A DNA stretch of 64,000 bases from Kiritimatiellia bacterium. GTDB taxonomy: Bacteria; Verrucomicrobiota; Kiritimatiellia; PWTM01. The position numbers and the translations under genes were made by a program. Below are positions 52,389-60,807 of this stretch, one piece after another. Within the stretch, counting starts at the first letter, position 1. The number at the start of each line of letters is the position of its first letter. Location: positions 1 through 64,000 of the forward strand of contig JAOACR010000023.1 of the NCBI GenBank assembly GCA_026417735.1. The letters are read 5' to 3'. The notes below the pieces were generated by a model. That model had not been told where the DNA came from and did no database searches. It worked only from the letters and a program-made list of their open reading frames with translations.

Positions 52389-53836
52389 GCAGGCGCCACC
52401 ATCCCGCGGTCGCACCGGCTCCATGCGGCCACCAGTCGCTCCAACACCTCAGGATGCTCCGCGCACAGATCCCTGGATTCGGTCGGATCGTCACGGAGAT
52501 GATACAGCCGCCAGCGGCCATCCCGTTCACGGAGCGCCTTCCAGTCACCCTCGCGCCAGCCAGCGAGCTCACCCATGCGCCAGTACAGATTCGTCCGGAA
52601 CGGCGCCGGGTTCCCGTCCAACCCAGCGCACACGTCGAGGCCATCGAGCGGACCCGTGAATCGCGCGCCAGCGACTGCCAGCGCCGTCGCGGTCGCATCC
52701 ATCGCACTGATCATCCGGCGCTCGACCCGGCCGCCGGCCCACCGGGCGGGCCATCGCCAGATCATTGGCACCCGGATGCCACCCTCGTACAGCTGTCCTT
52801 TCTCCCCCCGCCATGGTCCGTTGTTCGCCGCCAGCTCGCGTGTCGCTCCGCCGTTGTCGCTCAGAAACACCACCAGCGTGTTGGAGGCCACTCCGCAAGC
52901 GGCGATCTCGTCCAACACCCTTCCGATCGCCGCGTCCAGATGAGCCACCATCGCCGCGTAGAGCCGACGGTGTGGATCGCCGATGTGCGCGAAGCGCCCC
53001 ACCCACTCGCACGGCGCTTGCATCGGGCTGTGAACCGCATTGAACGCAAGGTACAGAAACCACGGTGCCTCCCGACGGCGGCGGATAAAGCTGATCGCTT
53101 CCCGCGCAAACGCGTCGGTCAGATTTTCCCTCTCCTCCACCGGCTGACCGCCGCGAAGAATCGGATTGTCCGCATCGTAGGGTGGCTCGTCCTGCGCCAT
53201 GTGGGTGGTCCAGATCAGGGTCTCGTCTGCCGAGATCCATCGGCCTTGGCTGCCGTCCGGCAGCGCGCGTCGCCGCAGCCAGCTGACGTGTCCGGCCCAT
53301 GGAGCCGGTACGTAAAAATGCCCCTCGTGCAGAAACCCGAAAAACTCGTCGAAACCGCGGCGCAGCGGGTGATACGGGGGTGTGCCTCCCAGGTGCCATT
53401 TACCGATCGCAGCGGTCGCATAGCCAACAGCGCGCAGCGCCTCTGCCAGTGTGGGCTCAGATCGCGGCAGACCGATCGCCGGATCGCAATTCTGCGTGCC
53501 GGTCGGATTGAACTCGAATCCATAGCGGGTCGGGTACCGGCCAGTGAGCAGAGCGGCGCGGGAGGGCGCACAGTACGGCGCGGTCACGTATGCCGCCTCA
53601 AACCGGATGCCTTCCGCCGCCAGCCGGTCCAGGTTCGGCGTCGCAATGTCCCGCGCTCCATAGACGCCGAGGTCTCCCCATCCGAGATCATCCGCGATCA
53701 AAAACGCAATGTTCGGGCGGGCCGGCCTCGGCGCTTCGACCGCAACCGCCGCGCTCGTCCATAGCGCGCACAGCCACAGCCGGAGGGTCCGACCGCGTCG
53801 CTGTGCACCAGCGCTATATCGGATCAGGAATCTCAT
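52379..53836 (-). CDS. Secreted sulfatase (arylsulfatase-type)
   Basis: 485 residues with a signal peptide (LRLWLCALWTSAAVAVEA). The formylglycine motif is Cys in YCAPSRAALLTGRYPTRYG (CxPSR), preceded by the metal-binding RPNIAFLIADDLGWGDLGVYG (DD) and followed by IGKWHLGG and VVFLSDNGG. It removes sulfate esters from polysaccharides such as fucoidan or ulvan. A formylglycine-generating enzyme is not in the window. Adjacent to GH106, Gfo/Idh/MocA and a PL14-like gene, it fits a sulfated-polysaccharide locus. Start overlaps the end of the oxidoreductase gene. Confidence 0.92.
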   Translation of the reverse strand: MRFLIRYSAGAQRRGRTLRLWLCALWTSAAVAVEAPRPARPNIAFLIADDLGWGDLGVYGARDIATPNLDRLAAEGIRFEAAYVTAPYCAPSRAALLTGRYPTRYGFEFNPTGTQNCDPAIGLPRSEPTLAEALRAVGYATAAIGKWHLGGTPPYHPLRRGFDEFFGFLHEGHFYVPAPWAGHVSWLRRRALPDGSQGRWISADETLIWTTHMAQDEPPYDADNPILRGGQPVEERENLTDAFAREAISFIRRRREAPWFLYLAFNAVHSPMQAPCEWVGRFAHIGDPHRRLYAAMVAHLDAAIGRVLDEIAACGVASNTLVVFLSDNGGATRELAANNGPWRGEKGQLYEGGIRVPMIWRWPARWAGGRVERRMISAMDATATALAVAGARFTGPLDGLDVCAGLDGNPAPFRTNLYWRMGELAGWREGDWKALRERDGRWRLYHLRDDPTESRDLCAEHPEVLERLVAAWSRCDRGMVAPAWK

Positions 53837-55172
53837 AGCCTCGACGGTACGGCGGGCGGATCAGCGCGTTCGCACGCTCGTCGTCGAACCGGCCGGTCTC
53901 ACGGTCATAGCGGAGCGCGACATTGCCGATGCGATGAGCGATGTTTGCCATGTGCGCCATCACGTTGCTCGCGTGCGCGATCGCGATGTCCGCGGTGGGC
54001 CGCTCGCGACGTTTGAGGCACTCGAGAAAGTTCCGGTAGTGCTCGAAATCCCCAGCCTCGCCGAGCACCTTTTCGACGACCTGTGAATGCGCCTTTTCTA
54101 CGACGAACCCCCCTCCATGCCGGCCGACGATCATCAGCAGCTCACTGCCGTAAATCTCGATCCTCGTCGCGTTCTGCTTCCAGTCGGAAACGATCCCCTT
54201 GCGCCGGAGCGCGTCCGTGCTCTTCTCCATATATTTCGGATAGCCGGTCAGCTCAAACGTCATCACGAAGTCGTCGAACTCCCAGTTCGTGACCAGCACG
54301 TCCGGCACCTCGGCGTCGTCGCCACGGTGTACGATCCGTCCACCCAGCGTCCGCACGCTCTTCGGCAGACCGGGATCGCCCAGCAGCATCAGCGCCAGAT
54401 CAATTTGGTGGATGCCATCGTCGCAGACATCACCACCACAGAAATCCCAGAACGCGTGCCAGCCGCCACCAAACGGGATCTTCTGGTGGTAGGGACGAAA
54501 CGGCGCGGGCCCAAGCCACTTGTCCCAATCGAAGCCGGGGGGCGGCGTGCCGGCCTCCCCGAGCCGAAACGGTCCGCCCGACTTCAGATTGTACACCTTG
54601 ACCAGTCCGATGCGCCCGAGCTGGCCGCTGCGGACGAACTCGCGCGCTCGCAGGTTGTAGTCCTTCGAGCGGTTCTGGGTGCCCACCTGCACGATCCGGC
54701 GGTATTTTTGCGCCGCCTCGACCATGCGCCCGCTTTCCCAGATGTTGTGCGAGTGGGGTTTTTCAACGTACACGTCCTTCCCGGCTTGACATGCCAGGAT
54801 CGTCATCGGCGCGTGCCAGCGATCGGGCGTGGCGACGATGACGGCGTCAATGCTCGGGTCGTCGAGAACGCGCCGGAAGTCCTTCTCGAGCCGCGGCACG
54901 TCGGGCTGCGCGTTGGCCTCCGCGAGAAACCGCGCCGCCTCGGCGAGCCGCTCGTCGCTCAAATCGCAGAGCACTCCACAGTGCGCACCGCACTCGGCGA
55001 CCATCACGCGGACGATGAACCGCCCCCGCCCACCGCAGCCGATCAGAGCAACGTTAGGTCGTTCGCTAGGGGGTGGCACACTCTGCGCCTTCACGAGACG
55101 CACCGAACCGGCGATCGCGCCCGCCCCCATCGCAGCTTCCTCCAAGAACTGCCGACGTGTGATCATGCTCAT
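53814..55172 (-). CDS. Gfo/Idh/MocA-family oxidoreductase, Tat-exported
   Basis: 452 residues. A twin-arginine signal opens the protein (MITRRQFLEEAAMGAGAIAG). The NAD-binding fold is VALIGCGGRGRFIVRVMV; the catalytic-lysine motif is in KDVYVEKPHSHNIWE (EKP). HWAPM-like and a C-terminal beta-sheet domain (FDDFVMTFELTGYPKYMEKST) follow. Such Tat-exported members are abundant in PVC bacteria and oxidise or reduce sugar derivatives, probably with bound cofactor. ATG at 55172 follows AGAGGAAG. It overlaps the sulfatase gene by 23 bases. Confidence 0.9.
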   Translation of the reverse strand: MSMITRRQFLEEAAMGAGAIAGSVRLVKAQSVPPPSERPNVALIGCGGRGRFIVRVMVAECGAHCGVLCDLSDERLAEAARFLAEANAQPDVPRLEKDFRRVLDDPSIDAVIVATPDRWHAPMTILACQAGKDVYVEKPHSHNIWESGRMVEAAQKYRRIVQVGTQNRSKDYNLRAREFVRSGQLGRIGLVKVYNLKSGGPFRLGEAGTPPPGFDWDKWLGPAPFRPYHQKIPFGGGWHAFWDFCGGDVCDDGIHQIDLALMLLGDPGLPKSVRTLGGRIVHRGDDAEVPDVLVTNWEFDDFVMTFELTGYPKYMEKSTDALRRKGIVSDWKQNATRIEIYGSELLMIVGRHGGGFVVEKAHSQVVEKVLGEAGDFEHYRNFLECLKRRERPTADIAIAHASNVMAHMANIAHRIGNVALRYDRETGRFDDERANALIRPPYRRGYEIPDPI

Positions 55173-55275
55173 CGCTGGCGCTTCCTCTGGCCACCCGCAC
55201 GAGGACAGACCCGCTCGGCCTTATACCTCCACACTTCGACCGGAGCAACGATGGCGGCCGGCCGCTCGCGCCGGC

Positions 55276-56385
55276 TCAGCGGTACGTTTCCGCGCGCACG
55301 CGGAAGAAGCGCGTGGTCCAGGCGCCGGCGGGGACGACGATGGTGACGTTCGTGTCCGCGGCCAGCAGGTTCGTTGCACTCCCCCACGGCGTCCAGACCG
55401 CGCCGGGCCCGACCAGTCCGGCCGACTCGAGAGTTGCGCGCACATTTCGCGGCACAAACCACGACAGCCGCCACGCGGGGCCGGAGGTGGGCGCGAGCAC
55501 CAACACCGGTACCGGCGCCCGCACTGGCGCCGCGTTTGAACCCGATGCCCACGACAGCCACGCGCCGTTCCCCGGCACACCCCAGCGCAGCTGTCCCACC
55601 GCGCCGGCGACCGAATCGGTCACCGCACTGCCGGTCCCCTCCTCGAACCGGAACCAGGCCGCCAGGCCTCCCCTTTCTGCCGGCGGTAGCACCCGCACCA
55701 TCACGTTGCTGATCTCCCCGCCGGTCAGCGCGCGCGACCAGATGCGAAACTCGTCGAGGTCTCCGCGAAAGGACGGATACGCCGGCCCGGCATCATGTTT
55801 CTCCGCACCCAACACCAGAAAAGGGTCCGAGTCCGGCCAGGCGGTGGAACGACCGACCCGGTAGGCCAGATTCCCTGGCGGGCCGGCACCCGACGCGTCC
55901 AGCGCGCCATCTACGTGAATGCGCATCGCGCCGTTCGACTGCCGGACCAGGGCGACGTGATGCCACGCGCCATCGCCGACGTTCCGCGTGCCGACGATCG
56001 TATGCCCCCAGCTGCCGTTGTGCGCGCCGAACGCGAGCACACAGGTGGCGCCCACCCGCCCGATCGCCGCGCCAAAATCGCCGTAATCCCCTCCGCCGTA
56101 CACGTCCCGGTCCACGATGATGTTGCCGGTGATCCAACCGTCTCCGTTCGCGCCGCTCTGCACCGTCCCGGCGTTGTTGGACCAGGCCGCCCGCATCCAG
56201 AACTCAATCGTGAAATCGCCGCCGACGTTCACCGCGGGAACCGCCGCAAGAGAGATCTTCACCCGGTCGGCCTGCCCGGTGCCGAGGCCGTGAAAACGGA
56301 TCGCAAAACGAGAGCCCTGCGCGTCGGCAGAGAGCGCGGCCCCCACGACGATGGCCACCACAAGGTGCTTGAGGCGCCGCACCAT
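55276..56385 (-). CDS. Secreted LamG/concanavalin-like lectin domain protein
   Basis: 369 residues with a signal peptide (RLKHLVVAIVVGAALSADA). A LamG jelly-roll covers about residues 40-230: VNVGGDFTIEFWMRAAW, WHHVALVRQSNGAMRIHVDGAL and FRGDLDEFRIWSRALTGGEISNVM. The remaining part (TSGPAWRLSWFVPRNVRATLES) resembles an Ig-like/fibronectin module with a VPAGAWTTRFFRVRAE ending common to PVC cell-surface proteins. It is likely a carbohydrate or surface-binding protein. ATG at 56385 is preferred over an upstream start at 56400. Next gene is divergent. Confidence 0.8.
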   Translation of the reverse strand: MVRRLKHLVVAIVVGAALSADAQGSRFAIRFHGLGTGQADRVKISLAAVPAVNVGGDFTIEFWMRAAWSNNAGTVQSGANGDGWITGNIIVDRDVYGGGDYGDFGAAIGRVGATCVLAFGAHNGSWGHTIVGTRNVGDGAWHHVALVRQSNGAMRIHVDGALDASGAGPPGNLAYRVGRSTAWPDSDPFLVLGAEKHDAGPAYPSFRGDLDEFRIWSRALTGGEISNVMVRVLPPAERGGLAAWFRFEEGTGSAVTDSVAGAVGQLRWGVPGNGAWLSWASGSNAAPVRAPVPVLVLAPTSGPAWRLSWFVPRNVRATLESAGLVGPGAVWTPWGSATNLLAADTNVTIVVPAGAWTTRFFRVRAETYR

Positions 56386-56535
56386 GATCGCCGAGCCCAT
56401 GCACAAACATTGCCCGGACCCGCCGGTTTTCAACCCCGGCAACCGCGCCGGCTCGACGTACCGCGGTGATCCCGGCAGGATTCCAGGGTCGCGGCGCCGC
56501 CGCACCGGTGCGGTCCGCAGGAGAGACATCATCCG

Positions 56536-57411
56536 ATGATCAGGACACGCTTGGATCCCCGGACGAAGAGCATCGTCACATTGTGGTTGGCGACATTGGT
56601 CACCGTCGCTGCGGAAGAGTTCGGACCGTTGTTCCCCCGCACGGAGGGCCCCCGCTACACGGTGGAGGACTGGCGCCGCGACTGGCCGGGCTGCGAATAC
56701 GAGGATGGCGTTGCAGCGGGACGGGTCTCCGTGGTGTCAATGGCCGGGGTGCGATGGTGGAAGGTGACGTTCGCGCCCGGCCGGATCGGCCCCGCGGACG
56801 GGGGAGCCGGCTGGCGCTGGCCGTTCACCACCCACGCGTGGCCGGCTGCAGAACTGGAGTATCGCCTGTTCTTCGAACCGCGCTTCCAGTTCGTGAAGGG
56901 CGGAAAACTCCCCGGCCTGTGCGGCGGACCTCGCAACGTGACCGGCGGCCGTGAATGCACGGGCTACGAGGGCTGGTCGGTCCGGCTGATGTGGCGGCGA
57001 GAGGGCCGAGGAGAAGCCTACGTCTATCACGCCGCAAAGGCCGGCGAGTACGGGGATTCATTGCCGTTTCCGGACGACTTTCGATTCCCCTGTGGCCTGC
57101 CGGTGGACGTCCGGCTATCGGTGGAGATGAACTCACCGGGCCAGACCAACGGCCGCGTGAGAGTGTGGGCGACGGACACCGCCGGCCAGCTGCGTCTGCT
57201 CGTGGATCGCGGTGACCTACTGTTCACAAAGGACCCCGCCATCGGCGTGGACAGCATTCTGTTTGAAACCTTCCACGGCGGCGCAGACGAAAGCTGGGCA
57301 CCGACCGAGGCCTGCTCGCTCGCTCTGACCAGTTTTCGCGTCCGTTCTGCGCGCACTCCTCGTCCGCCCGGTGCTGAACCGGGGGGATTGCCGGCGCTCC
57401 GACGCCGCTGA
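56536..57411 (+). CDS. Secreted polysaccharide lyase 14-like protein
   Basis: 291 residues with a signal-like N-terminus (IVTLWLATLVTVAA). The segments AELEYRLFFEPRFQFVKGGKL, LPGLCGGPRNVTGGRECTGY, EGWSVRLMWRREGRGEAYVY and VEMNSPGQTNGRVRVWA match the jelly-roll of PL14 alginate/glucuronan lyase-like proteins (KLPGL-GG and W-x-R-x-MWR motifs). It would cleave uronate chains. Family assignment rests on motif resemblance only. The gene is alone on the plus strand, divergent from the LamG gene, and convergent with the PEBP gene. Confidence 0.65.
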   Translation: MIRTRLDPRTKSIVTLWLATLVTVAAEEFGPLFPRTEGPRYTVEDWRRDWPGCEYEDGVAAGRVSVVSMAGVRWWKVTFAPGRIGPADGGAGWRWPFTTHAWPAAELEYRLFFEPRFQFVKGGKLPGLCGGPRNVTGGRECTGYEGWSVRLMWRREGRGEAYVYHAAKAGEYGDSLPFPDDFRFPCGLPVDVRLSVEMNSPGQTNGRVRVWATDTAGQLRLLVDRGDLLFTKDPAIGVDSILFETFHGGADESWAPTEACSLALTSFRVRSARTPRPPGAEPGGLPALRRR

Positions 57412-57513
57412 CCGAGCGCGGACTCAACGGGACGTGATTGACAATTCGCGGTGATGCCCCTCCCGCGCGGATCGGCCATCGGGGCAACGCGCACGCAGCA
57501 ACAGCTGGTCGGC

Positions 57514-58125
57514 CTACTGGCGAAGGTACGTGCCCACCAGCTCCGCGGTGGCCAGGACGTGCCCTTTCATTGCCGCCTCCAGCTGCTGGCGGTTTGCGCG
57601 CGGCGGCAACTCCAGCATCGTGTCCAGCGCATACAGGCGAAAGTGGTAGTGATGCACCCCGCTGCCGCGAGGCGGCATCGGTCCGTTATAGCCGAGACGC
57701 GGCCAGCTGTTCATGCCCTGGCGCGCACCGCCAAGTGCCGAAACCGTCTCCTCTTTCGCGACTCCCTCGGGCAGCGCCGAAACGGTCGGTGGAATGTTCC
57801 AGATGAGCCAGTGATCCCAAACCCGACCGGCAACACGCACCGCATCCGGATCGTCGCAGATCAGTGCAAACGATCGCACGCCCGCCGGTGCGCCGGTCCA
57901 CGTCAGCGGGGGCGAGACGTCCGCCCCCTCACCCGTGTACTTCGACGGAATCGGCTGATGCGGTCCGAAGGCCGTACTGCTCAGCTTCATCACGCCCTCC
58001 CCGGCACTCACCATGCCCAGCACTCCCGCCGCTGCCGCGGCGGCCAACCACAACCCCAGTCGACGATATCTCACGGCGGGATCAGCATACCAGCGCGCGA
58101 GCAGTCGGGCGAGCCGGCGCGGCAT
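57514..58125 (-). CDS. YbhB/YbcL-type PEBP family protein, membrane anchored
   Basis: 203 residues. A membrane helix (LGLWLAAAAAAGVLGMVS) precedes a phosphatidylethanolamine-binding-protein fold: FGPHQPIPSKYTGEGADVSPPLTW, SFALICDDPDAVR, WDHWLIWNIPP, and HHYHFRLYALDTMLELPP (the DPDA and HxH motifs). Bacterial members are small cytoplasmic or periplasmic proteins of unclear function, sometimes kinase inhibitors. The start at 58125 keeps the membrane helix; an internal start would remove it. Neighbours are small Cys-rich secreted proteins. Confidence 0.85.
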   Translation of the reverse strand: MPRRLARLLARWYADPAVRYRRLGLWLAAAAAAGVLGMVSAGEGVMKLSSTAFGPHQPIPSKYTGEGADVSPPLTWTGAPAGVRSFALICDDPDAVRVAGRVWDHWLIWNIPPTVSALPEGVAKEETVSALGGARQGMNSWPRLGYNGPMPPRGSGVHHYHFRLYALDTMLELPPRANRQQLEAAMKGHVLATAELVGTYLRQ

Positions 58126-58180
58126 GCGCGAGCGAGCGGATCAGCATTGCACCCCCGCAGAACGGCTATATATTGGAAAT

Positions 58181-58546
58181 GTGGAAGAGCGTTTGCCACG
58201 CTTGCCCTCTTGCCGGTGGATCGCGATGGTCGCAGCCATCGCGTTGACAGCGGCGGGAAATTTGGCGACCTCCACCCCCGTGCTGGTGCCGTCGGCGGCG
58301 GGGTGTGGATGCGGTTCGAATGCCCACTCGGCGGTGGGGGGGGAGGGTGGCTGCGAGTGCCCCTGTGAACCGGTATGCCCCTGTGAAGCCTCGTCACCAT
58401 CCCCACTGCCGCTGATCGCGGTCCCGTCCGACGGCACTGCTCTCGAATCCCCAGCCCGACCGGAGATCTTGCGCGTTCCGACCTTTATGCGGCCGGAGAG
58501 CCGCACGGATCGACCGGCGGTGCCGCCGCCCATTGCCGAAGGTTGA
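58181..58546 (+). CDS. Small Cys-rich secreted protein
   Basis: 121 residues when GTG 58181 is used; ATG at 58226 is the alternative, but the longer form gives a better signal peptide (RWIAMVAAIALTAAGNLATS). Mature protein has two Cys-clusters: AAGCGCGSN and GGCECPCEPVCPCEASS, then a Pro/Arg-rich tail. No family is recognised. The Cys pattern suggests metal binding, or a disulfide-stabilised surface protein. It lies 75 bases upstream of another Cys-rich gene on the same strand; the pair may share a role. Confidence 0.55.
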   Translation: MEERLPRLPSCRWIAMVAAIALTAAGNLATSTPVLVPSAAGCGCGSNAHSAVGGEGGCECPCEPVCPCEASSPSPLPLIAVPSDGTALESPARPEILRVPTFMRPESRTDRPAVPPPIAEG

Positions 58547-58621
58547 CCATCAAACGATGCCGCCCGAAGGAGGCGGTGTGGGGTGTTGTACTTTGGCTGT
58601 TCGAAGATGAGGAGTTCTCTG

Positions 58622-58870
58622 ATGAACACGTTCCATCGTCGGGTTGTGCTGCGGGCCGCAGTGCTGCTGCTGGCGCTCCCGCTCATCGCGGGCGCGGCGG
58701 AAAGTGGCGGCGAACAGAAGCCGAAGCCTTCCGGAAAGGCATGCTGCGCCTGCTGCCGATGCGAAAACTGCACGTGCAATCCGTGCAAGTGCTGCCGCTG
58801 TGAAAACTGCGGCTGTTCGGTGAAAGCCGGCGGCGCAGGTGCAGCGTGCGGCGCGTCCAAGGCGAAGTAA
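58622..58870 (+). CDS. Small secreted metallothionein-like Cys-rich protein
   Basis: 82 residues. ATG at 58622 follows AGGAG by about seven bases. A signal peptide (FHRRVVLRAAVLLLALPLIAGA) is followed by a dense Cys repeat: ACCACCRCENCTCNPCKCC and RCENCGCS, a CxxC/CxC ladder as in metallothioneins. No His. It may bind Cu, Zn or Cd in the periplasm. The repeated RCENC motif shows internal duplication. A strong terminator follows 20 bases after the stop. Confidence 0.7.
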   Translation: MNTFHRRVVLRAAVLLLALPLIAGAAESGGEQKPKPSGKACCACCRCENCTCNPCKCCRCENCGCSVKAGGAGAACGASKAK

Positions 58871-58889
58871 GTCGCCGCGGACTTCGACG

Positions 58890-58920
58890 GCCGCCCGGGG
58901 CCGGGCCCCCGGGCGGCTTT
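58890..58920 (+). terminator. Rho-independent terminator after the Cys-rich gene
   Basis: An 11-base perfect GC stem (58890-58900 pairing with 58907-58917) with a six-base loop, then TTTGT. It sits 20 bases after the metallothionein-like stop. The short T run makes it moderate, but the stem is very strong. On the other strand it may also stop recN transcripts. Confidence 0.75.
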
Positions 58921-59019
58921 GTCGTATCTCAGACGGCTCGGCAGTACATCATCGACGGCCGGATGCACCGGCGGCGGAACTTCCCGAGCTTCGGACGCTC
59001 GGCTGTGGGCCTCGGGGGC

Positions 59020-60699
59020 CTAGCGGCGCGCCGACCTGCGCTGCGCCCGTTCCAGAAGCTCCATCGCGTGCGCAAGTGCGGCGCGAGAGTCACCGCCGCC
59101 GAGCATGCGTGCCAGCTCCTCGATCCGGCCACGCTGATCGAGCGCGACCACCTCGGTATAGGTGCGGCCCTCGCGGATCACCTTGCGGACTGCCCGGTGG
59201 GCAGCGCCCCATGCGGCCACCTGCGGCAAGTGTGTGATGCAGAGCACCTGGTGGCGTTCGGCGACGCCCGCCAGCTCGCGCCCGACCGCATGACCCATTT
59301 CCCCGCCCAGATTCGCGTCGATTTCGTCGAACACAAGCACCGGGATCCGGTCGTGCTCGGCGAGCACCGCCTTCAGCGCGAGCATGAGTCGCGAGATTTC
59401 CCCGCTCGACGCGATCTGGCGCAGCGGTCGCATCGGCTCGCCGACGTTCGGCGCAAATCCAAACTCGACCCGGTCCATCCCGTCCGAGCGCGGCTCCACC
59501 GGGAAGAGGTCGACCGCGAAAGCACTGCCGGGGAATCCCAGAAACTCCAGCTCGCCGGTGACTGCTTCGGCCAGCTCCGCCGCCGCCGTGCGCCGGCGCG
59601 CGCGCAGTGCTTCCCCCCGTTGTTCCCGTTCCGCCCGAAGCCGCGCCAGCTCCTGGTCGGTTTCCGCCAGCCGCTGGCCTCGCGATCGGAGCTCCTCCAG
59701 GCGCACACGTGAGCGCGTCAGCGTCTCCAGGCACGCTGCAACCGAGCCGCCATATTTGCGCTGCACTCGCTGATACACCGCAAGCCGCCGGTCGAGCCAG
59801 TCCAGACGCGCAGGGTCCGCGTCGATGCCGCCGGCCTGGCGCGCGACCGCGAATCCCAGCTCCTGCACCGCCTCCGCGAGCCGCGCCGCCTCGTTACGCC
59901 ACTCCGCGGCCACCGGCATCAATCGCGAAAGCTCGTCGAGAGGACGCTGCGCCCGCACGAGGGCGTTGAACGCACACTCCTCCCCCTCCGTCAGCGCCGC
60001 GGCGGCGCGGCCGGCGAGTTCCAAAATCCGGTGGGCATTGCCGAGAATCTGATGCTCCTGGCGGATCTTCTCCTCCTCGCCCTCCCGAAGGTCCGCCTCC
60101 TGGAGCTCGCGGACGGCGAGCTCGAGCAGCTCGATCTCTCGCGCAAAGCGCTCGTCGTCGCCGACTAGCTCGGCGCGACGGGCCTCGAGTTCGAGGATCC
60201 GCGCGTGCACCTCCGCGTACGCGGCCCGCTCCGTTTCCACGTGCCCGAAGGCGTCCAGCATCGCCAGCTGTTCGCCGGGGTGAAAGAGGGACTGGTGATC
60301 GTGCGGCCCGTGCAGATCCACCAGCACGTCGCCAATGCGCGCGAGCGTTTGCACCGTGACCGGGCTGTCGTTCACGTATGCCTGCCCGGTGCCATTCGCG
60401 CGGACAGTGCGCCGGATCAGCAGCTGGCCCCCTTCGCAGCGCGGCAGCTCCAGCTCCGCAAGCACCGCGTCCACATCGCGCGGATCCGGCAGCTCGAACA
60501 GCCCCTCCACCCAGCAGTGATCTTCGCCGCTGCGAATCAGCGAGCGGTCTGCCCGCTCTCCGATCAGCAACCCCAGCGCGCCGACCAGGATGGACTTCCC
60601 CGCCCCTGTTTCACCGGTGATCACATTCAGCCCAGGCTCAAACCCGGCGCGGACGTCATCCGCAATCGCGAGGTGTCGGACGCGGAGCTCTTTGAGCAT
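59020..60699 (-). CDS. recN: DNA repair protein RecN
   Basis: 559 residues, the normal RecN size. Walker A is in GLNVITGETGAGKSILVGALGLLIGERAD; the coiled-coil arms cover about 150-380 (RAELVGDDERFAREIELLELAVREL); signature and Walker B lie in ASSGEISRLMLALKAVLAEHD and PVLVFDEIDANLGGEMGHAVGREL, with the D-loop following; HQVLCITHLPQVAAWGAAH completes it. RecN is an SMC-like ATPase that helps join broken DNA ends. ATG at 60699 is chosen over the ORF start at 60795 because MLKELRVRHLAI is the typical opening. Confidence 0.95.
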   Translation of the reverse strand: MLKELRVRHLAIADDVRAGFEPGLNVITGETGAGKSILVGALGLLIGERADRSLIRSGEDHCWVEGLFELPDPRDVDAVLAELELPRCEGGQLLIRRTVRANGTGQAYVNDSPVTVQTLARIGDVLVDLHGPHDHQSLFHPGEQLAMLDAFGHVETERAAYAEVHARILELEARRAELVGDDERFAREIELLELAVRELQEADLREGEEEKIRQEHQILGNAHRILELAGRAAAALTEGEECAFNALVRAQRPLDELSRLMPVAAEWRNEAARLAEAVQELGFAVARQAGGIDADPARLDWLDRRLAVYQRVQRKYGGSVAACLETLTRSRVRLEELRSRGQRLAETDQELARLRAEREQRGEALRARRRTAAAELAEAVTGELEFLGFPGSAFAVDLFPVEPRSDGMDRVEFGFAPNVGEPMRPLRQIASSGEISRLMLALKAVLAEHDRIPVLVFDEIDANLGGEMGHAVGRELAGVAERHQVLCITHLPQVAAWGAAHRAVRKVIREGRTYTEVVALDQRGRIEELARMLGGGDSRAALAHAMELLERAQRRSARR

Positions 60700-60807
60700 G
60701 CTTCGGAACCCGATCCGTGGACTGCATAACAAGTGAGCCGGGCGCCGGCAAGCCGGCGCTTCGCGTGGCTGCCCCGAACCGGACGCGGCCACCACCCGGG
60801 CGCATGC

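Noticed and set aside
52070-53764. 564-residue plus-strand open frame opposite the sulfatase
   Set aside because: The sulfatase on the minus strand has its CxPSR and metal motifs. The plus frame is low in hydrophobic residues and has no start context.
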